A DNA stretch of 64,000 nucleotides, taken from the NCBI RefSeq assembly GCF_042433915.1, contig NZ_JBHLUN010000012.1, positions 62,001 through 126,000 of the forward strand, written 5' to 3'. Positions 7,410 to 15,576 of the stretch are shown one piece after another. The translations under genes were made by a program, and so were the position numbers. Numbering within the stretch: position 1 is the first letter of the stretch; each line of letters starts with the position of its first letter. Source of the DNA: Roseomonas elaeocarpi. Lineage in GTDB: Bacteria; Pseudomonadota; Alphaproteobacteria; Acetobacterales; Acetobacteraceae. The notes beneath the pieces are model-generated. The model searched no databases. It worked only from the letters and a program-made list of their open reading frames with translations, and had not been told where the DNA came from.

Positions 7410-8276
7410 TCAGCCGATCTGCAGGTCCTGCAGCACGGTTTCCAGCTCTTGGAAGCTCGGCATGTGCTGGCTGGGCGCCATCTTGCGGCCGGTTTCCACC
7501 GAAACCTGCGGCGCGTTGCCGTGCAGGTGGGCGACCAGCACGGCGCGGATGACCTCGTAGAACTTGCATTCCTCGTCCACCACGCCCTTCAGCCGCGCGG
7601 CCATCGGCGCCACCATGCCGTAGGCCAGCAGCACGCCCAGGAAGGTGCCCACCAGCGCGCCGCCGATCATGGCGCCCAGGATGGCGGGCGGCTGGTCGAT
7701 CGAGGCCATGGTCTTGATGACGCCCAGCACCGCGGCCACGATGCCCAGCGCCGGCAGCGCGTCGGCCACGCTCTGCAGCGCGTGGGAGGGGTGCAGCTCC
7801 TCCTCGCGCAGTTTCTTGAGCTCGCGCGCCATCACGTCCTCGATCTGGTGCGGGTCGTCGGCGTTCATGCCTACCATGCGCAGGTAGTCGCAGATCAGCA
7901 GCACCGCGTGGTGGTCCTTGCTGATCTGCGGGAACTTGGTGAAGGCCGCACTTTCCTCGGGCTTCTCGATATGCGGCTCCAGCGCCATCGGTCCCTTGGT
8001 CTGCGCCAGGCGCACGAAGAAGAACAGCAGGCTCAGCAGCTCGACGTACTGCGCCTTGCGGAAGCGGGCACCCTTGATGATCTTCATCATGCCGCCGAGC
8101 ACGTGCTTGATGTCGTGGATGCTGTTGGCCATCACGAAGGCGCCCAGCGCGGCGCCGCCGATCACGAGCATCTCGTGCGGCAGGGAATGCGTGATGATGT
8201 CGAACTTGCCGCCGGCGATGACGTAGCCGCCGAAGACGCAGGCCAGCAGGAAGACGAGGCCGACGATCGTGGTCAT
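7410..8276 (-). CDS. motA: Flagellar motor stator protein MotA
   Basis: A 288-residue inner-membrane protein with four hydrophobic segments. The N-terminus VGLVFLLACVFGGYVIAGG and the late pair around ALGIVAAVLGVIKTM and GALVGTFLGVLLAYGMVAP carry the Pro residues that couple proton flow to torque. The cytoplasmic loop between TM2 and TM3 contains the charged residues that contact FliG. Its start overlaps the motB stop by four bases (ATGA), so motB precedes motA here, the reverse of the enterobacterial order. Other flagellar genes are outside the window. Confidence 0.93.
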   Translation of the reverse strand: MTTIVGLVFLLACVFGGYVIAGGKFDIITHSLPHEMLVIGGAALGAFVMANSIHDIKHVLGGMMKIIKGARFRKAQYVELLSLLFFFVRLAQTKGPMALEPHIEKPEESAAFTKFPQISKDHHAVLLICDYLRMVGMNADDPHQIEDVMARELKKLREEELHPSHALQSVADALPALGIVAAVLGVIKTMASIDQPPAILGAMIGGALVGTFLGVLLAYGMVAPMAARLKGVVDEECKFYEVIRAVLVAHLHGNAPQVSVETGRKMAPSQHMPSFQELETVLQDLQIG

Positions 8277-9460
8277 TGGCCGGTGGTCCCGGGCGCGGGG
8301 TTCTGCCGCAGCAGCAGGATGGCGACGCGGCGGTTGGCCGCGGCCTCGGGATGGTCGGGCACCAGCGGCTCGCGCTCGGCCAGGCCGGCCACGCTGCGGA
8401 TGCGCGCTTCCGCCACGCCGCTGTCCACCAGGATGCGGCGGGTGACGTTGGCGCGCTCGGCCGACAGGTCCCAGTTGGAACGGTCGGTGCTGCGGAAGGG
8501 TGTGGCGTCGGTGTGGCCGGTGATGGCCACCGCGTTGGGCACCTTGCGGATCACCGCGGCGACGCGGGCGATCAGCGCGCGGGAGCGGTCGTTCACCGTG
8601 GTGCCGCCCAGCGCGAACATGGACTGCCGGTCGGCGTCGAGCAGCTGGATGCGCAGCCCTTCCGGCACCTGCTCCACCCGCAGCTGGCTGGCGAGGTCGG
8701 CCAGCGCCGGGTCGTCGCGCACGGCGTCGCGCAGCTGCTGCGCCAGCTGGTCGAGCTTCTCGCGCTCGCGCCGGTTCAGCTCCTCGCGCAGCGCGGCCTC
8801 GGCCGTGGCGGCGAGGTCGGCGTCGCGGGCGGCGAGGCTGGTTCCCCGCGGTGCCTGGGATTGCCCCTGGGATTGCGCCTGGAACTGTCCCAGCAACTGC
8901 GCCTGGGATTGGGTCCCGTTTTGGGCCCCGTTCTGCGCCGGGTCCTGCGCCGAAGACTGCGCCGGCAGGGCCCGGGCGAAACCGGTGTCCGCGGCCCCCT
9001 GGACGGAGGCCGCGGTGGCACGGTCGGTGTTGCCGGGGTCGAGGTCCGGGTCGTCGGCGCTGCCGGGCGGGGCCTGCCGCATCAGGACGGGCTGGGCCGG
9101 CGTGTCGCTGTCGTCGTCGCGCTCGATATCCTGCACCACGGGCATCGGCCCGTGTTCCAGCCGCAGCGCGCCGGTGTCGCTCACCTGCTGCCCGGCGGAA
9201 TTGGGCGTCTTGCCGCCGAAGGGCTGGCCGCTGCCCGAGTCGGCCTGGGCCAGCAGGTTGGTGGGCGCGAAGTAGTCGGCCAGGCCGCGCTTCTGCTGCT
9301 CGGTGGTGGCGTTGAGCAGCCACATCAGCAGGAAGAAGGCCATCATCGCCGTCACGAAGTCGGCGTAGGCGACCTTCCAGGCACCGCCGTGATGCCCGCC
9401 CTCACCGCCTTCCTCGCGGCGGATGACGATGGTGGCACCGTCCTTCTGGCCTTTCGCCAC
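8273..9460 (-). CDS. motB: Flagellar motor stator protein MotB with a Gln-rich linker
   Basis: About 395 residues from a GTG start (AKGQKDGATIVIRREEGG, typical MotB N-terminus); an in-frame ATG at 9550 would add 30 residues that look unlike the family. One membrane helix, AYADFVTAMMAFFLLMWLLN, carries the proton-binding Asp. The C-terminal OmpA-like domain (GHTDATPFRSTDRSNWDLSAERA) anchors the stator to peptidoglycan. Between them is a long disordered linker with a Gln/Ala/Ser-rich stretch encoded by short imperfect DNA repeats (about 8865-8945). Translationally coupled to motA. Confidence 0.9.
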   Translation of the reverse strand: MAKGQKDGATIVIRREEGGEGGHHGGAWKVAYADFVTAMMAFFLLMWLLNATTEQQKRGLADYFAPTNLLAQADSGSGQPFGGKTPNSAGQQVSDTGALRLEHGPMPVVQDIERDDDSDTPAQPVLMRQAPPGSADDPDLDPGNTDRATAASVQGAADTGFARALPAQSSAQDPAQNGAQNGTQSQAQLLGQFQAQSQGQSQAPRGTSLAARDADLAATAEAALREELNRREREKLDQLAQQLRDAVRDDPALADLASQLRVEQVPEGLRIQLLDADRQSMFALGGTTVNDRSRALIARVAAVIRKVPNAVAITGHTDATPFRSTDRSNWDLSAERANVTRRILVDSGVAEARIRSVAGLAEREPLVPDHPEAAANRRVAILLLRQNPAPGTTGQ

Positions 9461-9667
9461 GTATCCCGTGCCCCCGCGCCGTTTTGCACCGGGGCTTATC
9501 CTGCACCGCCGGGTCTTAAGCGGTGGTTGATCCGGCGGGGCGCGTGGCAAGAACTTGCTGCCGGCATACGCCCCGCGGCGAGGTCTGGCCGGGCTGACGG
9601 CCGACGACCCGTGGCCGGTTCCCGCGCCCGGCCCTGGGCGACAGCCCGGGCGATTCCCCGGCCGGCG

Positions 9668-10429
9668 TCAACGCCCGCCCGACAGCGCCGCGGCGAGGCT
9701 CGGGGACAGGCCGACCGAGGGTGCCGACGGCGCGGCGGGGAATGCCGCGGCGGAGGGCGCCAGGGCTGCGTCGAGGAGGCAGTCCAGGCTGTCGAGCACG
9801 GGCGTCGCCCCGCCGCCGATCGCCGCCAGCCGCGCCGCCAGCCGCGCCGCCACGGGGGGCGCGAGCCCGGCCAGGCCAGCGCCGCCCAGTACCACCGCCC
9901 CGGCGCCGTCGCGCACCGCCTCGGCGGCCGCTTCGGCCAGCAGCGCCGCCGATCCTTCGGGATCGCGCGCCAGCACGTCGCCCGGCGGTGCCACCGCGCG
10001 CACCAGCACCCGATCCGCCCCGTAGCCGAGGGCGTGGGCGAGCTCACCCAGCATCGGCACCCAGAGCGGACCGCCGGTCAGCAGCACCGCCCGCGGCGCC
10101 AGGCGGAGGGCGGCCTCGATGCTGGCCTCGGCCATGGCGCGGACGGGCAGCGGCACGATCTCGCGTGCCGCCAGCAGCCCGGGGTCGCCGAAGCAGGCGA
10201 TCGCCACCGCGTCCACCGAGGCCGCGTGTTCCGCCACCTGTTCGATCACCGCGTGCGCGGCCACGGCGGCGGCGGCGCGCGTGGCGATGTAGCGCGCCCC
10301 GAAGCGCGCGGTGGCGGGTTGCAACACGACCTCCGCGCGGCCGAGCCGGTCGAGCCTGGCCTGCGCCAGGGCGCGGAGGCGTTCGGTCATCGCGGCATCG
10401 GTGTTGCCGTTGAGGAGCAGCATTCTCAT
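9668..10429 (-). CDS. Asp/Glu/hydantoin racemase-family protein lacking the second catalytic Cys
   Basis: A 253-residue protein of the Asp/Glu/hydantoin racemase superfamily, N-terminus MLLLNGNTDAAMTERL. The first active-site Cys is present in AIACFGDPGL (Cys79). The second, normally in a GC(A/T)-type motif, is replaced by Gly in VVLGGAGLAGLA (position 183). With only one Cys the two-base racemisation mechanism should fail; a decarboxylase-like (arylmalonate type) or other one-Cys activity is possible. The C-terminus has an Ala/Pro-rich tail. No functional partner is adjacent. Confidence 0.75.
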   Translation of the reverse strand: MRMLLLNGNTDAAMTERLRALAQARLDRLGRAEVVLQPATARFGARYIATRAAAAVAAHAVIEQVAEHAASVDAVAIACFGDPGLLAAREIVPLPVRAMAEASIEAALRLAPRAVLLTGGPLWVPMLGELAHALGYGADRVLVRAVAPPGDVLARDPEGSAALLAEAAAEAVRDGAGAVVLGGAGLAGLAPPVAARLAARLAAIGGGATPVLDSLDCLLDAALAPSAAAFPAAPSAPSVGLSPSLAAALSGGR

Positions 10430-10598
10430 GGCGCGGAGGATGGCAGCGGCGGCGCCCGCGGAAAACCGGGCAGTCTACGGGGCACGGTGTTTGGACCGTG
10501 GGTGTCGGGCGCCGCCACGCGACCGCGCGCGAGGCGAAACCGTTAAGGGGCCGCACAGACTTTGCTGGCCACGATGCGGTTCCCTTGGAGGTTCCACC

Positions 10599-12674
10599 GT
10601 GTCGCGCCGCTCCCTTGTCCGATCAATCCTGCTGCTGATCGCCTTTCCCCTCGCGCTGGTGCTGGCCGGCGCCGGCGTCGCCATGTGGCGCACCTGGAGC
10701 GATCTTCAGGTCGCAGAACATGCCCGCAGCCTCGCCGTGATCGACCGCCACCTGATGGCTTCGCAGGACCTGCAGCGTAGCCAGGGCGGCACGGAGGTGA
10801 CCGCGCTGCAAACCCAGGACGATCCGCGCCCGCAGCTGGCCGAAGCGCGCTCCGGCATGCGCGCCAGCCTCGACCGCGCCCTGCAGTCGCTGCGCCGCTC
10901 CGGCCTGCCGGCCTTCACGGAGCAGGCCGATGCCCTGCAGTCGCTGATCGAACGGCAGGACTCGCTGGCGCGGCTGGTGGATGACCAGGCGGTCCAGCCG
11001 CGGGCGTCGCGCGACATCGCCGCGACGGGTCCGCGCGTCGACGCCTTCCGCAACACCAGCGACAAGCTCGGCGCGATCACCGATCAAGCCGGCAACGAGC
11101 TGCGCATGGTGGACCCGGTCTTCGCGGAGCTCGAGGACGTGCGCGGCGCCACCTGGGACGTGCGGCTGGTGCAGGGCCTGCAATGCGCCATGCTCCGTCC
11201 CGCCATCTCGACCTCGCGCGCCCTGACGCCGGCCGAGCTGCGGACGCTGGGCGGCTATCGCAGCATCACCAGCAACAGCCTCGCCAGCATCAACACGCTG
11301 CTGTCGCGCCCCGGCGCCTCGCCCGCGCTGCGCACGGCGCTGAACAAGGCCGCCGCCGACACCAACGGCACGAACGAGTGGGTGGAAGGGCTGCTGACGC
11401 GCCTCGACGGCAGCGGCCGCCCGGTGGTGCCGGCCGCCGAATGGACGCAGCGCTGCAACAGCCCCGCGCCGGCCATCATGGCGCTGGCGCTCGGCGCGCT
11501 GGACGAGGCGGTGGCGCTGTCGGACCGCGGCGTCGTGGCGGCCCGCTGGAGCTTCGGCGCAGCCTGCCTCGCGGCGCTGCTGGCGCTGGGCTTCGCGGTG
11601 CTGGCCACGCTGTTCCTCCTGCGGCGCCTGGCGCGGCCGGTGCGGATGCTGGGCGAGGCGGCGGATCGCTTGGCGACGCGGGACTTCACGACGCCGGTGA
11701 CGCAGCCCCGCCACGCCGACGAGCTTCGCGGCATGGCCCAGGCCCTGGAAGGCCTGCGCGCCAGCGCGGCCGAGGCGGAGCGGCTGGGCGAGGAACGGCG
11801 TGCCTCGGAGGAAGCGGAGCAGCAGCGGGCCCGCGCGCTGGCCGCCCTGTGCCGGGATTTCGACGCCGAGGTCAGCGGTGCGCTGGGCGGGCTCGACGGT
11901 GCCGCGCGGCAGCTGCACGACACGGCCGGCGAGATGCGCTCGCTCGCCGGGCGTTCCAGCACCGAGGCCGGGGTGGTGGCCGACGCGGCGGCGAACGCGA
12001 CCTCCTCGGTCGCGACGGTGGCCGCCGCGACGGAAGAGCTGACCGCCTCGATCCGCGAGATCACCGGCCGCGTGCAGGCCGCGGCGCTGGAAACCCAGGA
12101 AGTCACCGAGCGTGCGGAGCGGACCGACGGCATGGTGCAGACCCTGTCGCGCTCGGCACGCGGCATCGGCGACGTGGTGCAGCTGATCCGCCGCATCGCC
12201 GAGCAGACCAACCTCCTGGCGCTCAACGCCACGATCGAGGCGGCCCGGGCCGGCGATGCCGGCAAGGGCTTCGCGGTGGTTGCGGGCGAGGTGAAGACCC
12301 TGGCCAGCCAGACGGCCAAGGCCACCGAGGACATCACCGTGCTGGTGCGTGAGATCCAGGGCGCCACGGACGAGGCCGTGCAGGCCGTGCGCGGCATCGC
12401 CAGCGCGATCGACACGATCAACGGCAGCACCTCAGGGATCGCCGCGGCGGTGGAGCAGCAGAGCGCCGCGACCGAGGAGATCGCCCGCAGCATCCAGCTC
12501 GCGGCCCACGGGGTGGAGCAGGTGACCGTTACCATCGGCACCGTGGCGCAGGCGAGCCAGTCGGCCGGCGGGGCGGCGGAGCAGGTCTTCGGTCAGGTCG
12601 AGGACGTGGCCGCCGTGTCGCAGCGGGTGCGCGGCCAGGTGGAAGGCTTCCTGAGCGCCGTGCGGACGGCCTGA
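10599..12674 (+). CDS. Methyl-accepting chemotaxis protein
   Basis: A 691-residue chemoreceptor. TM1 (about 5-27, LVRSILLLIAFPLALVLAGAG) is followed by a predicted helical periplasmic region of about 300 residues, TM2 (AACLAALLALGFAVLATLFLL), a HAMP domain starting at RRLARPVRMLGEAADRL, and the signalling domain. The signalling tip AEQTNLLALNATIEAARAGD is intact. The GTG at 10599 is preceded by TTGGAGG at suitable spacing. The ligand is unknown; the sensor region does not match a family I can name. A strong hairpin terminator follows. Confidence 0.92.
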   Translation: MSRRSLVRSILLLIAFPLALVLAGAGVAMWRTWSDLQVAEHARSLAVIDRHLMASQDLQRSQGGTEVTALQTQDDPRPQLAEARSGMRASLDRALQSLRRSGLPAFTEQADALQSLIERQDSLARLVDDQAVQPRASRDIAATGPRVDAFRNTSDKLGAITDQAGNELRMVDPVFAELEDVRGATWDVRLVQGLQCAMLRPAISTSRALTPAELRTLGGYRSITSNSLASINTLLSRPGASPALRTALNKAAADTNGTNEWVEGLLTRLDGSGRPVVPAAEWTQRCNSPAPAIMALALGALDEAVALSDRGVVAARWSFGAACLAALLALGFAVLATLFLLRRLARPVRMLGEAADRLATRDFTTPVTQPRHADELRGMAQALEGLRASAAEAERLGEERRASEEAEQQRARALAALCRDFDAEVSGALGGLDGAARQLHDTAGEMRSLAGRSSTEAGVVADAAANATSSVATVAAATEELTASIREITGRVQAAALETQEVTERAERTDGMVQTLSRSARGIGDVVQLIRRIAEQTNLLALNATIEAARAGDAGKGFAVVAGEVKTLASQTAKATEDITVLVREIQGATDEAVQAVRGIASAIDTINGSTSGIAAAVEQQSAATEEIARSIQLAAHGVEQVTVTIGTVAQASQSAGGAAEQVFGQVEDVAAVSQRVRGQVEGFLSAVRTA

Positions 12675-12683
12675 GGAAGACGT

Positions 12684-12722
12684 GGCGGGAGGCGCGGCCG
12701 GCTGTAGCTGGCGCCTCCCGCC
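12684..12722. terminator. Hairpin terminator after the chemoreceptor gene
   Basis: A perfect 12-bp stem, GGCGGGAGGCGC / GCGCCTCCCGCC, with a 15-nt loop. It lies between convergent genes (chemoreceptor and rdgB) and can serve both. Confidence 0.7.
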
Positions 12723-12748
12723 GGGAAGGGTCGGAGCCGGCGCCCGGC

Positions 12749-13399
12749 TCAGCCCCCGGCCGGCGCCGTGCCTTCCAGCGGCGGCAGGCAATGTTCCGCC
12801 AGCTGTTGGAAGGCATGGGCGCGGTGGCTGATCGCGTGCTTCCGCTCGGGCGCCATCTCCGCGAAGCTCAGCGCTTCGCCGACGGGCACGAACATGGGGT
12901 CGTAGCCGAAGCCGCGCTCCCCGCGCGGGGGCCAGACCCAGGTGCCGTGCGCCTCGCCCAGGAAGCCTTCCGTGTGGCCGTCGGGCCAGGCCAGGACCAG
13001 GGCGCAGGAAAACCAGGCGGCGCGGTCCTCGCCCCTGCCGGGCACCTCGGCGGCGCGCTCGGCCACCAGCGCCATGGCCTTGGCATAGTCGCGCGTGCCG
13101 TCCGGTTGCATGGCCCAGTCGGCGGTCCAGACCCCGGGCATCCCGTCCAGCGCCCGCACCGAAAAGCCGGAGTCGTCGGCCAGCGCGACGCAGCCGGTGG
13201 CTTCCGCCGCGGCACGGGCCTTGATGGTGGCGTTGCCGATGAAGCTCGTTTCGGTTTCCGCGGGCTCGGGCAGGCCGAGCGCGCCGACGCCGGTGACCTC
13301 GAGTCCCCAGGGGGACAGCAGCGCCGCGACCTCGCGCACCTTGCCGGCGTTGTGGGTCGCCAGGATCAGCCGGCGCTCCGTGAGGCGGCGGTGGCTCAT
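12749..13399 (-). CDS. rdgB: XTP/dITP diphosphatase (non-canonical purine NTP pyrophosphatase)
   Basis: A 216-residue RdgB/HAM1 family enzyme that hydrolyses ITP, dITP and XTP to the monophosphates, keeping deaminated purines out of nucleic acids. The N-terminal substrate-binding motif THNAGKVREV and the later LADDSGFSVRALDGMPGVWTADWA and GYDPMFVPVG segments are intact. Its ATG overlaps the rph stop (ATGA), the conserved alphaproteobacterial rph-rdgB pair. The last 15 residues are Pro/Ala/Gly-rich. Confidence 0.95.
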   Translation of the reverse strand: MSHRRLTERRLILATHNAGKVREVAALLSPWGLEVTGVGALGLPEPAETETSFIGNATIKARAAAEATGCVALADDSGFSVRALDGMPGVWTADWAMQPDGTRDYAKAMALVAERAAEVPGRGEDRAAWFSCALVLAWPDGHTEGFLGEAHGTWVWPPRGERGFGYDPMFVPVGEALSFAEMAPERKHAISHRAHAFQQLAEHCLPPLEGTAPAGG

Positions 13400-14223
13400 G
13401 CCGCACCTCCCGCGGGCGCGCCCGGTCGCGACGGGGCTGGCTCCGGGAGTCCCGGCCCTGGGAGTCCCGGCCCTGGGAGTCCCGGCCCTGGGAGGCCCGG
13501 CTCCGGCAGGCCCAGTGCGCTCCGCTGCGCGGCGAAAAGGGTCGCCGTGCCCTGGCGGGCCAGCGCCAGCAGGGCCTGGAACTGCGCGTCGGTGAAGGGC
13601 TCGGCCTCGGCGGTGGCCTGGACCTCCACGATGCCGCCCGTGCCGGTCAGCACGAAGTTGCCGTCGGCCCCGGCGGCGCTGTCCTCACGATAGTCGAGGT
13701 CCAGCACGGCCTCGCCCTGCCACAGACCGGCGGACACCGCCGCCACCTGCCCGACCAGCGGGTTGCGCGAGATGATGTTCATGCGGCGACAGTGCTCGAA
13801 GGCCAGGTGCAGCGCCACCCAGGCACCGGTGATCGCGGCGCAGCGGGTGCCGCCATCGGCGTTCAGTACGTCGCAGTCCAGCGTCACCGTCATCTCGCCC
13901 ATGGCCTTGGTGTCGGTCACGACGCGCAGCGAGCGGCCGATCAGGCGCTGGATCTCCTGCGTCCGGCCGGACTGCTTGCCCTGCGCCGCCTCGCGCCCGC
14001 CGCGGCTGTGGGTGGCGCGCGGCAGCATGCCGTATTCCGCGGTGACCCAGCCCTTGCCGGAGTTGCGCAGGAAGCCCGGCACCCGCCCCTCGACGCTGGC
14101 GGTGCAAAGCACCTCGGTGTCGCCCAGGCGGATCAGGCAGGAACCCTCGGCATGGCGGCTGAAGCCGGTCTGGAGGCGGACGGGCCGCAGCGCGTCGGGC
14201 GCACGGCCGGAAGGGCGCGTCAT
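13396..14223 (-). CDS. rph: Ribonuclease PH with a Gly-Leu-Pro repeat tail
   Basis: A 275-residue 3'-5' phosphorolytic exoribonuclease that trims tRNA 3' ends. Core motifs: FSRHAEGSCLIRLGDTEVLC, GRTQEIQRLIGRSLR and LDCDVLNADGGTRCAAITGA. The family is usually about 240 residues; here about 35 extra residues follow AAQRSALG, made of repeats of LPGPG encoded by a 15-bp tandem array. The ATG at 14223 fits the family N-terminus (MTRPSGRAPDALRPV). Coupled to rdgB downstream. Confidence 0.93.
   Translation of the reverse strand: MTRPSGRAPDALRPVRLQTGFSRHAEGSCLIRLGDTEVLCTASVEGRVPGFLRNSGKGWVTAEYGMLPRATHSRGGREAAQGKQSGRTQEIQRLIGRSLRVVTDTKAMGEMTVTLDCDVLNADGGTRCAAITGAWVALHLAFEHCRRMNIISRNPLVGQVAAVSAGLWQGEAVLDLDYREDSAAGADGNFVLTGTGGIVEVQATAEAEPFTDAQFQALLALARQGTATLFAAQRSALGLPEPGLPGPGLPGPGLPGPGLPEPAPSRPGAPAGGAA
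13443..13515 (-). repeat. 15-bp tandem repeat in the 3' end of rph
   Basis: Three near-identical 15-bp units (plus-strand core GGGAGTCCCGGCCCT) and two degenerate flanking units, encoding Leu-Pro-Gly-Pro-Gly repeats in the tail of RNase PH. Confidence 0.8.
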
Positions 14224-14479
14224 CTCGGGGGTCTCCGCCAGTTGCCGGTGGGCCGGAGCCTCGTCAGGCCCGGCCGGGGGCGGTGGCATCGCGGCAGGGC
14301 GGGGTCCGTGTCAACCGCCGCGTCCTTGTTCCGCCATTCCGCGGGGCCGCGCCACCGTTTCGCGCCGCTTGCCCGGTTGCCCTCGCCCCTGGGGGGCGGC
14401 TAGTCGGGGTGCCGACGCGGTCCGACGATCCCCCGCTCCACCCCCTGCCCCACCCCCTGCCCCACCGGGAGACCCACCT

Positions 14480-15379
14480 TTGGAAACCACGGTGATCAAG
14501 GGCGTCCTGCTGTCCTTCCTGGCCTACGCCGCCTACGCCTTCAGCGACGCCAGCATCAAGCTGCTGGAAGGCACGCTGCCGCCGCTGGAGGTGGTGTTCA
14601 TCGGCGCGCTGCTGGGCATCGTGGCCATCCCGCTGGTGCGCCGGCCGGGCGAGAACTGGGGCGACCTGTTCCGGGCCCGCAACTGGACGCTTTGGCTGCT
14701 GCGCGCCCTGTTCGCCGTGGTGGGCAGCCTGAGTTCGGTGGTGGCCTTCACGGCTCTGCCGATGGCCGAGGCCTTCGCGCTGATCTTCCTGCTGCCGGCC
14801 TTCGTCACGATCCTGTCCGTGGTGTTCCTGCGCGAACAGGTGGGCTGGCGGCGCTGGTCGGCGGTGGTGGCCGGTTTCGTGGGCGTGCTGATCGTGCTGC
14901 GCCCGGGCTTCCGCGAACTGTCGGTGGGCCATCTCGGGGCCATCATCGGCGGCTTTTCCGGCGCCATGACGATCATCCTGCTGCGCGCCATGGGCCCCAC
15001 CGAGAAGCGCATCTCACTCTACGGCGCGGGGCTGATCGGACCGATCCTGGCCAGCGGCGTGCTGATGATGCCCCATGCACAATGGCCCACGCCGCACCAA
15101 TGGATCTTTCTGCTGGGCTACGGGCTGCTGGCGGCGGCGGGCAACGTGCTGCTGATGCTGGCCTCCGCCCGGGCGCCCGCCAGCCTGGTGGCGCCGCCGC
15201 AGTACAGCCAGATGGTCTGGGCCATCGGCTTCGGCTACCTCGTCTTCGGCGACCACCTCGACGCGCTGATGTTCCTGGGCACGGGGGTGATCATGCTGGC
15301 GGGGCTGTTCACCTTCGTGCGCGAGCGCCAGCGCGGAACGCCGCGCGCCGAGCGCACGCCGCCGATCCACCCGCAGTAG
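14480..15379 (+). CDS. DMT superfamily (EamA) transporter
   Basis: A 299-residue inner-membrane protein with about ten hydrophobic helices arranged as two EamA repeats. The first repeat starts GVLLSFLAYAAYAFSDASIKLLEG; the second ends GTGVIMLAGLFTFVRERQR. Substrate unknown; the family exports small metabolites. The TTG at 14480 has GGGAG eight bases upstream; an in-frame GTG at 14492 is the alternative. It sits between rph-rdgB and hrcA, which are usually adjacent and divergent in alphaproteobacteria, so it may be an insertion in this lineage. Confidence 0.85.
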   Translation: METTVIKGVLLSFLAYAAYAFSDASIKLLEGTLPPLEVVFIGALLGIVAIPLVRRPGENWGDLFRARNWTLWLLRALFAVVGSLSSVVAFTALPMAEAFALIFLLPAFVTILSVVFLREQVGWRRWSAVVAGFVGVLIVLRPGFRELSVGHLGAIIGGFSGAMTIILLRAMGPTEKRISLYGAGLIGPILASGVLMMPHAQWPTPHQWIFLLGYGLLAAAGNVLLMLASARAPASLVAPPQYSQMVWAIGFGYLVFGDHLDALMFLGTGVIMLAGLFTFVRERQRGTPRAERTPPIHPQ

Positions 15380-15541
15380 CGCCGCGGTTCGCGACCCTGG
15401 CCGGTCGAAGCGCGGCGGGGTCGCCGCGTCGGGGCCGCCAGGAAGGGCCGCCAGCAGCGGGTGTCGGAAAGGGGTGCAAGCAAAGGGGCTGCCGCGACGG
15501 AACTGCGCGGCGGCCGTGCAATGTCACGATGTGGCGGCAGA

Positions 15542-15570
15542 TTGACCCTCGCCGGGGGCAAACCTACCTT
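15542..15570 (+). promoter_or_regulatory. Promoter of hrcA
   Basis: TTGACC (15542-15547), a 17-bp spacer and TACCTT (15565-15570). The predicted transcription start coincides with the GTG proposed as the hrcA start, suggesting a leaderless mRNA. Its architecture is almost the same as that of the metN promoter. Confidence 0.55.
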
Positions 15571-15576
15571 CGGGGC

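Noticed and set aside
15529..15576. ATG at 15529 as start of hrcA
   Set aside because: It lies upstream of the proposed promoter and adds residues not found in the family.
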